64,000 nt of DNA from Brevibacillus brevis (GCF_022026395.1 NZ_CP041767.1:3814501-3878500), one strand, 5' to 3'. Positions 28,802 to 37,918 are shown, numbered from the stretch's first letter. Program-made: numbers and translations. The notes: generated from the letters alone by a model not told the origin.

Positions 28802-31741
28802 ATGAATCGTTCATGGATTAGCATGGTAACAGCAGGATCAATTGCAATTTCAACGGTAGCGGCTGGCTTGCCACTAGCAGCTCAAGCCAAAAGCACACCG
28901 CAAATCCTATCCCAAGAGCCCATTGATTCGCAGATTGGTCATACACCTGTTCAGGAAAACATGTCGAAAACACAATTACGCCAAGCAGCCAAACAGGAGA
29001 AGTACAGCATCTCGCATCTGAATACATTGGACAATTCAGAGCTTGTTGAATTGTTGAAGGAAATCAGTTGGACGCAAATCCCCGAGCTGTTTACTTACAA
29101 CGACGACACTCAGGAATTTTATGAGGATCGGGAGCGGGTTCAGGCCATCATCGATGCCCTGCAAGAGAGTGGCAAAAACTTCACCAAGGATGATGAGCAG
29201 GGCATCCATACCTATGTAGAGGTTTTGCGTTCGGGGTATTACTTGGGGTACTACCATAATGAATTAAAGTATTTGATGGAGCCAAAGTATAAGCAAAAGA
29301 TTATTCCAGCCCTTCAAGCAATTACTACCAATGAAAATTTCGTCTTAGGTACAAAGACTCAAAATGAAATCATCAGTTCAACGGGAAAATTAATTAGCAA
29401 CACCACTGTTGATTCAGAGACAATTGGTCTTCTGACAAAAATAATGGAGGACTTTAACGACAATCGGGATAAATGGTCAGATGATCGCGAAGCAAGCGAG
29501 GCCTTTTACAGCGTCCTTCAAGGTGTCGGCTACGTTCTGATTTGGGGAGTAGATGATTCAGAAAGAGACGAGTTGAAAGGCAGCATCGACGCATTTCTCG
29601 ACCCCATTTTTGACATGGCCGAAAATGGGGAAACCTCCGCTGATCACGTATGGTTGACGAACAATGCCCTGTATTACACAGGGAAATTAGGAAGCTACTA
29701 CAGTGATCCTGACAAAGCCAATGACATATTGACCAAAGCGATGAAAACGTATAAAAAGTGGAGCGAGCCCTACTTCACTGCGGCCCAACAAATCGTGGAA
29801 GCATATGGTGAGGATGCCAATGGCAAAAAAATCGACCTCGAGGAAATGAAAAAAGAAGGCAAAAAGCATTATCTTCCGCAGCAATTCACTTTTGATGACG
29901 GAGCGGTTGTGTTCAAAACAGGAGATAACCTAACAGAAGAACAGGTTGAGCGCTTGTATTGGGCATCCAAGGAAGTGAAGGCACAATTTCATCGTGTCAT
30001 AGGCAATGACAAGGAGCTTGAGAGCGGCAATCCGGATGATGTACTGACTATTGTCATCTACAATACGCCTGATGAATATAAAATGAATCGCTTCTTGTAC
30101 GGATACGACACAGATAATGGTGGTATCTACATCGAGGGTACCGGCACTTTCTTCACCTACGATCGGACAAAAGAACAAAGCATCTACAGTCTGGAAGAGC
30201 TGTTCCGTCATGAATTCGTCCACTATTTGCAAGGCAGATATGAAGTGCCGGGCATGTGGGGACAGGGAAAGATTTATGAAAACAGTCGCTTGCCTTGGTA
30301 TGAAGAAGGTGGAGCCGAGTTTTTCGCAGGTGCTACCCGAACAGAAGGAATCAAGCCTCGCCAGTCAGTTGTAGGCAATATTCGAAATGCAGCGCCTTAT
30401 CTCGATTACACTGCGGCCGATATGATGCGTGCCAAATACGGAACCCTGGCATTCTACGACTACTCATTCGCGCTTCAGTACCATCTGTTCAAGAATGATT
30501 TTGCTCGTCTGGATAAAATCAATGATACGATCCGTTCCAATGATGTATCTGCTTATGATGACTTGATCGAAGAATTCAGCCATGATCGCGCACTTGAACG
30601 TGGCTATCAAGAAACGTTAGAAGATTTGATCGACCAGTATGAAGAGTTGGATGTTCCTCTCGTTTCAGATGATTACCTACAAAAAGTAGACGTGACGAAC
30701 AAAGAAGAGGTTTATCGTCAAATCGCAAAGGTTGCCTCTCTGACCGATGTAAAAACAGATGAAAAAGACTCTGGGGATTTCCGCAGCTTCACGTTGCGCG
30801 GGGTCTATACGGGCGGAACTTCTCAAGGAGAATATCAGGATTGGCAAGAAATGAACCGCCTCACCAATGGATTCCTCAAGGAGTTATCGGATCTCTCCTG
30901 GAATGGCTATGACACGGTTACGAGCTATTTTACCAATTATCGTACAACAAAAGATGGACGCTTTGCCTATGATGTCGTGTTCCACGGGAAGCTGGCTCAA
31001 GAAGATGGCTCCGAAACGGAACAGCCAAATCCAAATCCAAATCCAAACCCAAATCCTGAAGAATCGTCAATTTCATTAGGTAAGCCGATCACGGGTATCA
31101 TCCATCCACAAAAACCGAGTCAGGAGTTCCGGCTCGATGTGAAATCAGCCCAACAGCTTCAAGTAGAGATGGAAACAAAGAATGGAGATAGTGTGGCGTG
31201 GCTTGTATTCCACGAGTCTGATAGAGAGAACTACATCTCCTATCCCACCAAGCGTGAAGGCAACAAGCTGATCGGATCATTCGATGCGAAACCGGGGACT
31301 TACTATGTGACTGCTTATACGTATCGTACAGGACAAGAGGACCAACCGTTTCGCTTATTGGTTACGGGGGAAGATCGCCCACAAGAGCAGCTCTATCAAG
31401 AAAACGAGAGCAATGATTCTACCGAACAAGCAAATGGTCCATTAAAGATTGGCACGACTGTTTCAGGGGACATGAAAGGAAACGATTGGCAAGATATCTT
31501 TGCCTTCCAAGTAGATAAACCAGAAGAAATACGTATTTCTTTAAACCCTCAAGAGGGACAAGGTGTGACTTGGATGCTATTCCATGAAGGAAATCTGGAT
31601 CAGCCTGTAACGTACCCGCAAGAGCGGGAGGGAAATCTGCAAAGTGCCCATTATCAAGTAAAGCCAGGCCGTTACTTCTTGTATGTGTACAAATATCAAA
31701 ATGAAGACGTTGTGTATACGGTAGAAACCAAGCAGCGTTAA
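28802..31741 (+). CDS. Secreted collagenase, peptidase family M9, with two PPC domains
   Basis: A zinc metalloprotease of about 979 residues that degrades collagen outside the cell. The signal peptide ends at AAQAKS. Residues about 60-330 are the M9 N-terminal activator region, then the catalytic domain with H470-E-F-V-H474 and third ligand E502 in PWYEEGGAEFF; the spacing (28 residues) matches clostridial collagenases. After a (PN)5 linker come two tandem pre-peptidase C-terminal (PPC) domains: EFRLDVKSAQQLQVEM with TYYVTAYTY, and DIFAFQVDKPEEI with RYFLYVYKY. The start ATG 28802 is preferred over 28778 because AAAGGAGT lies between them. A strong terminator follows. Confidence 0.92.
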   Translation: MNRSWISMVTAGSIAISTVAAGLPLAAQAKSTPQILSQEPIDSQIGHTPVQENMSKTQLRQAAKQEKYSISHLNTLDNSELVELLKEISWTQIPELFTYNDDTQEFYEDRERVQAIIDALQESGKNFTKDDEQGIHTYVEVLRSGYYLGYYHNELKYLMEPKYKQKIIPALQAITTNENFVLGTKTQNEIISSTGKLISNTTVDSETIGLLTKIMEDFNDNRDKWSDDREASEAFYSVLQGVGYVLIWGVDDSERDELKGSIDAFLDPIFDMAENGETSADHVWLTNNALYYTGKLGSYYSDPDKANDILTKAMKTYKKWSEPYFTAAQQIVEAYGEDANGKKIDLEEMKKEGKKHYLPQQFTFDDGAVVFKTGDNLTEEQVERLYWASKEVKAQFHRVIGNDKELESGNPDDVLTIVIYNTPDEYKMNRFLYGYDTDNGGIYIEGTGTFFTYDRTKEQSIYSLEELFRHEFVHYLQGRYEVPGMWGQGKIYENSRLPWYEEGGAEFFAGATRTEGIKPRQSVVGNIRNAAPYLDYTAADMMRAKYGTLAFYDYSFALQYHLFKNDFARLDKINDTIRSNDVSAYDDLIEEFSHDRALERGYQETLEDLIDQYEELDVPLVSDDYLQKVDVTNKEEVYRQIAKVASLTDVKTDEKDSGDFRSFTLRGVYTGGTSQGEYQDWQEMNRLTNGFLKELSDLSWNGYDTVTSYFTNYRTTKDGRFAYDVVFHGKLAQEDGSETEQPNPNPNPNPNPEESSISLGKPITGIIHPQKPSQEFRLDVKSAQQLQVEMETKNGDSVAWLVFHESDRENYISYPTKREGNKLIGSFDAKPGTYYVTAYTYRTGQEDQPFRLLVTGEDRPQEQLYQENESNDSTEQANGPLKIGTTVSGDMKGNDWQDIFAFQVDKPEEIRISLNPQEGQGVTWMLFHEGNLDQPVTYPQEREGNLQSAHYQVKPGRYFLYVYKYQNEDVVYTVETKQR

Positions 31742-31754
31742 TCAGCAAAACAAA

Positions 31755-31802
31755 AAACACCCCCAAACGAGCTATCAAAATCGTTTGGGGGTCTTCGTTT
31801 CT
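31755..31802 (+). terminator. Terminator after collagenase
   Basis: CCCCCAAACGA pairs with TCGTTTGGGGG around GCTATCAAAA; T-rich text follows. It also sits downstream of the leftward DUF4247 gene and may serve both. Confidence 0.8.
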
Positions 31803-31817
31803 CTCTTGTTTTTACAG

Positions 31818-32609
31818 TTATCGGCGCTTGGTGATCCGCCCAGAACCCCCAACCTTCGTTCGTGGGGGCGATTTACTTTTCGGCGGGGAAAAGCTCGAAC
31901 GTTTGGATGAAAAAGAGTCACTTGAATTCGACGATTGACTGCTGGAAGAACGAATAATCTTGCCTGAACTACCGCTAGAAGATGAATCCGCCTTCTTCTT
32001 GAAAAGGTTGCCGTCAGAACCTACCATACCATCCGCGTTCTTCGCATTACCCCGTTTGAAAATACTTCCCGTACCCTCTTTGGTAATTGGCGGCGCTACT
32101 TTTTTGTCCTCGATTGTAGGCACGCGATACGTACCGGAAGGCTTGTATATGTCCTTGCTAGAGTAGCCACGATAGCTACCCTTTGTACTTTTCTTAAGTC
32201 CGTCGAACAAATCATCCAGTACGCTGGCTACAATATATCCCTGCAAAAACGAAGAATCGTAGTTTTGCCGGACGTACTCTTTGCTGTCGACCTCGATCAA
32301 CGTATCCGTCGGCTTGGCAGCGTCTTGCTGCAAATGGTAGATCTCGTCCGGATAAATGAGGAACATATGCTGCGAATCTTCTTTGGAGATTTCATCTGGC
32401 GAATTCTGCTCCGCCAGCTCCGAGGCTACTTCCGGTACAGTCTTGTTTTCCGCACGGTAGATGCGTGACGACTGTCCATTGTCCTTCGTAGAGACAGATT
32501 CAAGCGGATATGTCTCGCCAACTCCAGGGCTGCCACAACCCGCTAGCGTAAGGAGGAACAACGCCGGAATCAGTAGGAGCTTGATTGATTTCATCCATGG
32601 ATTTGGCAT
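31818..32609 (-). CDS. DUF4247 lipoprotein of the PspA module
   Basis: 263 residues. A lipoprotein signal (KLLLIPALFLLTLAGC) with lipobox LAGC places it on the outer face of the membrane, processed by LspA. Residues about 35-140 hold the DUF4247 region (YRAENKTVPEVASELAEQ, FLIYPDEIYHLQQD, SFLQGYIVASVLDD). The last 70 residues are a low-complexity Ser/Arg/Lys tail (SSSSGSSGKIIRSSSSQS). It is the distal gene of a run with DUF4178, DUF350 and PspA; these families are known to travel together with PspA in envelope-stress modules. Its own biochemical role is unknown. Confidence 0.75.
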   Translation of the reverse strand: MPNPWMKSIKLLLIPALFLLTLAGCGSPGVGETYPLESVSTKDNGQSSRIYRAENKTVPEVASELAEQNSPDEISKEDSQHMFLIYPDEIYHLQQDAAKPTDTLIEVDSKEYVRQNYDSSFLQGYIVASVLDDLFDGLKKSTKGSYRGYSSKDIYKPSGTYRVPTIEDKKVAPPITKEGTGSIFKRGNAKNADGMVGSDGNLFKKKADSSSSGSSGKIIRSSSSQSSNSSDSFSSKRSSFSPPKSKSPPRTKVGGSGRITKRR

Positions 32610-32626
32610 GTACTTGTCCCTCCTCT

Positions 32627-33133
32627 CTATGTGCCGCGCAATACCTGCACGTCCGCTGGCAGAACACTTTCTCCCTCATAGAGCATGAAACGGCCATCCT
32701 GCCACTCGATCCGCAGCAATTGGCGTTGATCCGATTGGAATTGCCAAATGAACTGCTCCCCTGATGTGTGAAACGGCGCTTTTCCCACAGTCTGGATGGC
32801 GCCATTATATTGCTCCTCCAAATGGTAGGTGACATCGTCCATCTCGATTGTGGTCGGTACCTCGTCTATTGAATCCAGTCGTCCATCAATGACGCTATAC
32901 AGATGATAAACGATCTTCTCCCGTTCCTCGATATACAGGTAGCGAATGGTCGTTCCATCCTGCAAGGTAAGCATCGTGGCTTTGCGACTCGCATTGCTCG
33001 CCTTCCCGATTACTTGATAGGTAACGAGCGATACATCGACCACATCACCCGGTCCCACCGTCAGGATACTCTTCTCCGGTGCAGGAGGCTCATGCTTGGC
33101 AAAAATGTTTTGGATTCGCTTCATCAAACTCAT
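32627..33133 (-). CDS. DUF4178 protein of the PspA module
   Basis: 168 residues without signal or membrane span. A mostly beta protein: LTVGPGDVVDVSLVTYQVIG, LTLQDGTTIRYLYIEE, TIEMDDVTYHLEEQ and QFIWQFQSDQRQLLRIEW match the DUF4178 pattern. It lies 17 bp before the DUF4247 gene and 25 bp after DUF350, so the three are surely co-transcribed. DUF4178 proteins are recurrent partners of PspA and DUF350 in Bacillota and other phyla; an envelope-stress role follows from context only. Confidence 0.75.
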   Translation of the reverse strand: MSLMKRIQNIFAKHEPPAPEKSILTVGPGDVVDVSLVTYQVIGKASNASRKATMLTLQDGTTIRYLYIEEREKIVYHLYSVIDGRLDSIDEVPTTIEMDDVTYHLEEQYNGAIQTVGKAPFHTSGEQFIWQFQSDQRQLLRIEWQDGRFMLYEGESVLPADVQVLRGT

Positions 33134-33158
33134 GCTGTACTCCCTTCCCTTTCACGTC

Positions 33159-33563
33159 TTACAGACATGCAGCCAAAATCAAGGCACCCACGAGATGGAA
33201 TGAACCAGCCATCATGGCATGAGCCACCTTTCCTTCCTGCGTCCCTTTTTCCAGATCCAGTCCAGCTACTTGCTTTAACAGCCATTCCACGATTCTTTCC
33301 AAAAGGAATAAAATAATAAAGGAAACCACAGAAAAGAGCAGTGCTGTCCACAATGAGTTGGAGGTAATGATAGATTGCGATAAGATGTATCCTTGCGCAA
33401 ACAGCTTCATGACAAAACGCGTCGTGACCGCGATGTTTCCATTTTTGATTTCCGTGATGTCCTTGTATTTCGTAAACAACGAATCGATCCACATTAAAAC
33501 AAAAAGTAAAATGCCGCCGGCTCCTGTCCAAACCAGCATCCCTAGTATTTCTGTCCACGTCAA
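33159..33563 (-). CDS. DUF350 membrane protein of the PspA module
   Basis: 134 residues with about four hydrophobic spans: ILGMLVWTGAGGILLFVLMW, VMKLFAQGYILSQSII, ALLFSVVSFIILFLLE and MMAGSFHLVGALILAACL. The DUF350 family (YjfL-like) consists of small membrane proteins that co-occur with PspA, DUF4178 and spermidine-synthase-like genes. It sits between PspA and DUF4178. A terminator-like hairpin at 33603-33637 separates it from pspA, so it may be read both by leak-through and from its own promoter. Confidence 0.75.
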   Translation of the reverse strand: MTWTEILGMLVWTGAGGILLFVLMWIDSLFTKYKDITEIKNGNIAVTTRFVMKLFAQGYILSQSIITSNSLWTALLFSVVSFIILFLLERIVEWLLKQVAGLDLEKGTQEGKVAHAMMAGSFHLVGALILAACL

Positions 33564-33602
33564 AGCGAATCACTCCACTTCCGTCAAGGTGTTTAAGGTC
33601 TG

Positions 33603-33637
33603 AAAAAAAGGGAAACCGCCTGAAGCGGTTTACCCCT
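33603..33637 (-). terminator. Terminator between pspA and the DUF350-DUF4178-DUF4247 genes
   Basis: Minus strand: GGGTAAACCGC pairs with GCGGTTTCCC around TTCAG, and TTTTTTTC follows. The stem begins at the pspA stop codon. Confidence 0.75.
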
Positions 33638-34295
33638 CATATTTTTTCAGCAGAGCAGCCAATTCGTCCTCAACGGCTTGATCCTTATTCAGCTTCGCAA
33701 TTTCATCATCCAAAGAGCTCTGTTTTTTGTAAATCTCGCCGCTCGCTTCTGCTTCTGCTTCCATTTGCAGTGCTTTTTCTTCCATGCGTTTCAAGCCTGA
33801 CATAGCCGAGTTCGTGTCGAAGCTACCCATCGCTTGGTTGATCGTCTTTTGCGCTTTTGCTGCATTTACGCGAGCAACTAATGTTTCGCGCTTGTTTTTC
33901 AGCTCGGTTATCTGTTTTTTCATCTCAGCCAGCTTCTCGCGCAATCCGTCGGCTGCCAACTTGTTTTTCTCGTAGCTTTCCTTGTATTCGTTCATTTTTT
34001 GCTCGGCAGCTTTCTTTTCTTCCAGAGCCCGTCGAGCCAGATCAATGTTCTGTGCTTGTGCTGCAATGTGAGCTTGCTCATCACGCTTTTTCACCAAGGC
34101 TTCCTGTTCTTCATACAGCACCTTGAATTTCTTTTCCAAAGCAATTTGAGCGGCAACCGCTTTCTCTGCTTCACTCAAGTCTTCTTGCATATCACGCAAA
34201 TACTGGTCTGTCATTTTGATTGGATCTTCTGCTTTCTCAATCAAAGCATACAAATTAGACATGGTCAAATCACGCAGTCTTTTAAAAATGGACAT
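33630..34295 (-). CDS. PspA/IM30 family envelope-stress protein
   Basis: 221 residues, almost wholly coiled coil (A/E/K-rich heptads from residue 25 to 200), as in PspA, LiaH and Vipp1. The N-terminal amphipathic segment SIFKRLRDLTMSNLYALIEK is the membrane-binding helix, followed by the family text DPIKMTDQYLRDMQEDL. PspA proteins form ESCRT-III-like rods on damaged membrane. A clean AAGGAGG precedes the ATG. Downstream DUF350, DUF4178 and DUF4247 genes complete the module. No PspF- or LiaRS-type regulator is adjacent. Confidence 0.92.
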   Translation of the reverse strand: MSIFKRLRDLTMSNLYALIEKAEDPIKMTDQYLRDMQEDLSEAEKAVAAQIALEKKFKVLYEEQEALVKKRDEQAHIAAQAQNIDLARRALEEKKAAEQKMNEYKESYEKNKLAADGLREKLAEMKKQITELKNKRETLVARVNAAKAQKTINQAMGSFDTNSAMSGLKRMEEKALQMEAEAEASGEIYKKQSSLDDEIAKLNKDQAVEDELAALLKKYEG

Positions 34296-34466
34296 GGATT
34301 ATTCCTCCTTAAAGTACGTGCTAGGTAGTTCGGCCTGAATTAGCCGTCCCCGTTATACATGTATTTACGATAGTTACGCAAGTAAGTTTCAACAATTTAT
34401 TTTTTATTTGGCTCACCTTTACTTTTCGTAGAGCGCAACCTGTATTTCATTTCAAAAACGCATCTA

Positions 34467-34519
34467 GTGTTCCATCCTGACGCTCAAGCTTCATTCTACC
34501 TGTTTTGCCTTTTTCAATG
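34467..34519 (-). pseudogene. Fragment of a topB 3' end
   Basis: 53 bp here match 38688-38740, inside the last codons of topB, at 50 positions. In the minus-strand reading frame it gives IEKGKTGRMKLERQDGT against IEKGKTGKMKLERQDGT in the intact TopB. Flanks do not match. The rest of the 34296-34640 gap shows no gene; it must contain the promoters of pspA and of the nucleotidyltransferase. Confidence 0.7.
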
Positions 34520-34640
34520 TACTCGTCCGATAGTGCGATGTGTTGCTATATTGACCTACATACCCTTGACTACCACTAATTGTAAATGTTATTTTTAAAT
34601 AATACCCATTTTATGGGTCACTTTATAAGGAGTGCTTCGC

Positions 34641-35429
34641 ATGAAGTTACCTTTACATGATCGATTCATTCAGCAAGCGATTAAGTATGTAAGTCAAGAT
34701 CAACGACTTATAGGTCTCCTCGCAGGCGGATCTATGATGTACGGAGAAATGGATGAGTATAGTGATCTGGATTTAATAATCGTCTACAATTATGCTTTTC
34801 GAAATGAGATCATGGAACAACGCTTCCTAATTGCCGAAAGACTCGGTCATTTACTTTCTGCATTCACAGGCGAGCATGTCGGGGAACCGAGATTGCTTAT
34901 TTGTTTATATGGCCCAGCCCCTCTTCATGTCGACCTCAAATTTGTTCAACTGGAAGAGCTCGAATCCCGAGTCGAGAACCCACTGATTCTTTGGGAGAGC
35001 GGTTCTGGTATTGCAACGATACTCAGTAAAACAAGTCCCTCTCTCCCTTTCCCTCATCCTCAATGGATCGAAGATCGCTTCTGGGTATGGGTGCATTACT
35101 GCGCCACAAAATTAGGGAGAGGCGAATTATTCGAATTAATCGATACGCTAACTTTTATGCGCAATGCAGTATTAGGGCCGTTGGTACTCATTCGCAACGG
35201 TCATTCCCCGAGAGGGGTTCGAAAGCTCGAGAAATACGCTCTCAAGGAACTGGAGGAACTAAAAGGAACGATTCCCATCCACAGCTTTGAAAGTTGCTAC
35301 CACGCGCTAAAAAATACGATCAAGATGTACCAACAACTACGACAAGGTTCTGAAATTGAACCTAGGAAGGACGCAGAACGCGTCTCAATCGAGTTTCTTG
35401 ACGGTATATTTTCAGGAAAATCCCACTAG
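34641..35429 (+). CDS. Nucleotidyltransferase-domain protein
   Basis: 262 residues of the polymerase-beta-like nucleotidyltransferase superfamily. The active site is GLLAGGSMMYGEMDEYSDLD: a G-S pair and two Asp (SDLDL) about 11 residues later bind metal and NTP. The C-terminal part is helical, as in aminoglycoside adenylyltransferases (AadE/Ant-like) and lincosamide transferases, but I cannot assign a drug. ATG 34641 follows ATAAGGAG with 8-base spacing. A strong terminator follows. The gene stands alone, oriented against its neighbours, with lower GC than the pyr region, which suggests acquisition. Confidence 0.75.
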   Translation: MKLPLHDRFIQQAIKYVSQDQRLIGLLAGGSMMYGEMDEYSDLDLIIVYNYAFRNEIMEQRFLIAERLGHLLSAFTGEHVGEPRLLICLYGPAPLHVDLKFVQLEELESRVENPLILWESGSGIATILSKTSPSLPFPHPQWIEDRFWVWVHYCATKLGRGELFELIDTLTFMRNAVLGPLVLIRNGHSPRGVRKLEKYALKELEELKGTIPIHSFESCYHALKNTIKMYQQLRQGSEIEPRKDAERVSIEFLDGIFSGKSH

Positions 35430-35462
35430 TAACTTGTTCAACGAACTGGTTCGAAATATGGA

Positions 35463-35521
35463 TTAACCCCTCCCTAACCTAGTGAAGCTAATAGTAACTA
35501 GCCTTGGGAGGGGTTTATTTT
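35463..35521 (+). terminator. Terminator after the nucleotidyltransferase gene
   Basis: AACCCCTCCC pairs with GGGAGGGGTT across a loop with inner pairs (CTAG/CTAG), followed by TATTTTT. Confidence 0.85.
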
Positions 35522-35628
35522 TATGAAAATGACTGATCTCTGGCTTCCATTCACCTGTTCAACGACAGCACGGATGTGGAGAAATTTATTGAACTACTCC
35601 CGGATCGTCCATCTCAGATGTAGAAGAA

Positions 35629-35689
35629 AATGGCTATCCATGCTAGCTCAGTTTTTTTACCAGCCGCGGCATCGGATAGCCATTTTTTG
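35629..35689. terminator. Bidirectional terminator hairpin
   Basis: AATGGCTATCCATGC pairs with GCATCGGATAGCCATT, followed by TTTTTG on the plus strand. It can also end the leftward GNAT-MFS operon, whose last stop is at 35716. The stretch 35522-35628 before it holds no convincing gene. Confidence 0.65.
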
Positions 35690-35715
35690 TGGGGCTCTTC
35701 AAAGGTATGCTCAGA

Positions 35716-36912
35716 TCATAGCGTAGCCGTATCCTTTTCTTTGCGTAAGAAAACCAAAGGTAGAACGATTAGAACGACAGAGATCAGTGTACATAGAATA
35801 GGGTAGCCAACATCTTCTGCGAGCTTTCCGAAAAAAGGAACCAGAACCGCCAAGATGATCGTCTTAATCATGGATGAATAAGAAAGTAGCGTACTGCGTG
35901 AATTCCCCGAGATTCGCTGATTCGTCATATTGATTAAGACAGGCTCGATGATGGAGTAAAAGAAGCTGATGAGAATCATACAGATGATCCCGGATAGTTC
36001 AGGCAACAACGGAAGCATGAAAATACTCAAAGCCATCATGACGGTGAACAAGATAACCGTTGCTGTCTCTCCCAATCGTTTCTCCATGTGATAGGAGACG
36101 ACTGAACCAAGAATACTTGTGCTTTGTATGAAAATAAATACAATGCCAAGCCATTCGATAGTCATTCCTTTCTCATGTAGGAAAGGTGAAACAAATAAAA
36201 ACGTAAAGCAAAAAGCGGGAACAGCCAGAATAGCAGAATAGAGCAGTACATTGCGCAAGCTCTTTCTCTTCCATACCTTTCTTGAGGTACTGAAAACGAA
36301 GTGGATGAGAGGTTCGTGTTCTTTGTTTGTTCCCACCCCCGATTGTTTCGGTTCTTTGATGAAAGAGGCAACACACCCGGCAACAAAGGAGAGAATCCCA
36401 CAAATAATAAACGGTAAACCAAGCGAGTAGGTAGCTAACCACCCGCCAATGATTCCGGCAGACGCAGTGGCAATACGCATTATTGCCAATTGATAGCTCA
36501 CCGCTTTGGAAAATAGATTTTCTTTACCTTTCTCGTGTAGATAATCATAGAGGAGTGCCTGGTCAGCTCCAGAAATAAAGCTCCCTCCCACGCTCCATAC
36601 GATTTGCAGCAAGCAAAGAATCGGGAACCAGCCTGTGTATGCGTAGAGGATCATGGCAGGAGCCATTAATAAGACTCCTATCACAAGAGAACGGGTGCGA
36701 CCGAAACGATCTGCAAGGATTCCAGCCGGTACCTCAGCCAAAGCGGCAGCTACCCAACCAAATCCCTCTACCATTCCGATTGTGGCCAGACTTAGGCCTC
36801 GTACCTGCTGTAAATACAGCACATAGATGGGAAGCCACAAATGAAATTTCGTAAAAAAGGAATAGATGAAAATCATAAGCATATTGGAATCTAGCAAAGC
36901 ATGATTTTTCAT
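35716..36912 (-). CDS. MFS transporter, probable drug efflux
   Basis: 398 residues with about 12 hydrophobic segments. The MFS loop 2-3 motif is seen as GILADRFGRTRSLVIGVLL (about residues 62-80). Other family text is WSVGGSFISGADQALLYDYL. It resembles the group of MFS proteins annotated as tetracycline/macrolide-type or multidrug exporters, with a DQALLYD motif in helix 4. It lies 11 bp after a tandem GNAT enzyme and is governed by a leader peptide with three terminators upstream, an arrangement typical of ribosome-sensed antibiotic resistance. The substrate is unknown. Confidence 0.82.
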   Translation of the reverse strand: MKNHALLDSNMLMIFIYSFFTKFHLWLPIYVLYLQQVRGLSLATIGMVEGFGWVAAALAEVPAGILADRFGRTRSLVIGVLLMAPAMILYAYTGWFPILCLLQIVWSVGGSFISGADQALLYDYLHEKGKENLFSKAVSYQLAIMRIATASAGIIGGWLATYSLGLPFIICGILSFVAGCVASFIKEPKQSGVGTNKEHEPLIHFVFSTSRKVWKRKSLRNVLLYSAILAVPAFCFTFLFVSPFLHEKGMTIEWLGIVFIFIQSTSILGSVVSYHMEKRLGETATVILFTVMMALSIFMLPLLPELSGIICMILISFFYSIIEPVLINMTNQRISGNSRSTLLSYSSMIKTIILAVLVPFFGKLAEDVGYPILCTLISVVLIVLPLVFLRKEKDTATL

Positions 36913-36923
36913 TCAATCAAGCC

Positions 36924-37814
36924 TCACCCGACATAATAGTCGTAGACTGAGACGACTTCAAATCCTGTAGATTGATAGAGTGACAAGGCGTTTTGATTAT
37001 CGACAGCCACTTCTAGGCTAATTCCTCCTATGTGTTCTCTTTGATTCAAGATTTCCACTGTCTGAGAGAGGATTTTTCTACCCAGCCCTTTTCCTTGGAG
37101 CCCTTTTTTTACGCAAAATCCTGAGATGAAAAACTCGTTATCCTCTTCGCTTACGGTAATCATCCCGACTGGTTCAGACTCATAATGAGCCAGATACGTT
37201 TGGAAGGATGGCTCTGACAAATTGCGTGTAACTAGCGCAGTCATGAGATCAGTTGTATCCTCAAAACCGCTTACGCCAATCTCTACCAGTGTCTGAAAAT
37301 CATTCGTGGTGGCTGGGAAAAGCTGTAGACAGTTATCTGATTCCACAGCAGTTACGTGCGCTGTAGCGGAGTAATCCAGCTTGTATTCAGAGAATTGATA
37401 AGTGGCCGCTACGCCTTCTGCAAAAGAACTGGCTTCCTTGGACTTGCGATTGCTGACGAGTAAAATTTGCGTTACCTCACGCTTTTCACATTCAGCTTTT
37501 GCTTGTTCATACAGAGCGCGGAAGATTCCTTTGCGTCGATAGTCTGGATGAACCATTCCGCTGATCTCCACTTCTTTCGGACTGACGATCGCATACATAC
37601 CGAGGAATCCAACCAGTTGCCCATCTTGGACGTACAGAAAATCATTCGTTTGTTCAGGTTGGCGGTTTTGGAGCATCGATACGTTCAGGTTGACGGATAA
37701 ATCAAATTCATCGTATGCTTCGCATATTTTTGCCAAATGGACAATCTGTTTCAACCACTCTTCCGAAAGCCCTTTTGCTATTACAAGTCCTGCACCGTTG
37801 TTAATTGTACTCAT
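36924..37814 (-). CDS. Tandem-domain GNAT acetyltransferase
   Basis: 296 residues containing two GNAT modules. The N-terminal one has VHPDYRRKGIFRALYEQA (about residues 87-104), the C-terminal one FCVKKGLQGKGLGRKILSQ (about 232-250) and the late NQNALSLYQSTGFE. Often only one of the two modules is catalytic. ATG 37814 follows GGAGG by 8 bases; a longer frame would bury the ribosome site. It is the first structural gene after the leader peptide and attenuator hairpins and precedes the MFS exporter, so acetylation plus export of one toxic compound is a reasonable guess. Confidence 0.8.
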   Translation of the reverse strand: MSTINNGAGLVIAKGLSEEWLKQIVHLAKICEAYDEFDLSVNLNVSMLQNRQPEQTNDFLYVQDGQLVGFLGMYAIVSPKEVEISGMVHPDYRRKGIFRALYEQAKAECEKREVTQILLVSNRKSKEASSFAEGVAATYQFSEYKLDYSATAHVTAVESDNCLQLFPATTNDFQTLVEIGVSGFEDTTDLMTALVTRNLSEPSFQTYLAHYESEPVGMITVSEEDNEFFISGFCVKKGLQGKGLGRKILSQTVEILNQREHIGGISLEVAVDNQNALSLYQSTGFEVVSVYDYYVG

Positions 37815-37844
37815 CGTCTCAACCTCCAATTAGTATGTGAGTAG

Positions 37845-37876
37845 AAAAAAGCCGTGGAGCTTTCAATCCCCACGGC
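37845..37876 (-). terminator. Attenuator terminator 3
   Basis: Minus strand: GCCGTGGGGATT, loop, then a CTCCACGGC arm and TTTTTTC. The nearest of three terminators to the GNAT start. It resembles terminator 2 and may be its duplicate. Confidence 0.8.
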
Positions 37877-37886
37877 AGTAGATAGC

Positions 37887-37918
37887 AAAAAAAACGTGGG
37901 GATATTCGATCCCCACGG
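37887..37918 (-). terminator. Attenuator terminator 2
   Basis: Minus strand: CGTGGGGAT, loop CGAAT, ATCCCCACG, then TTTTTTTTG. Just before it, GCGTCAAA (about 37934-37942) and TTTGACGC (about 37916-37924) can pair around a CTTGG/CCAAG hairpin, a candidate alternative structure. Confidence 0.82.

Noticed and set aside
35523..35726. A 67-codon plus-strand frame and an alternative frame reading HLFNDSTDVEKFIELLPDRP
   Set aside because: The first has no family match and overlaps a terminator. The second looks protein-like but is preceded by a stop and has no start; too short to call.
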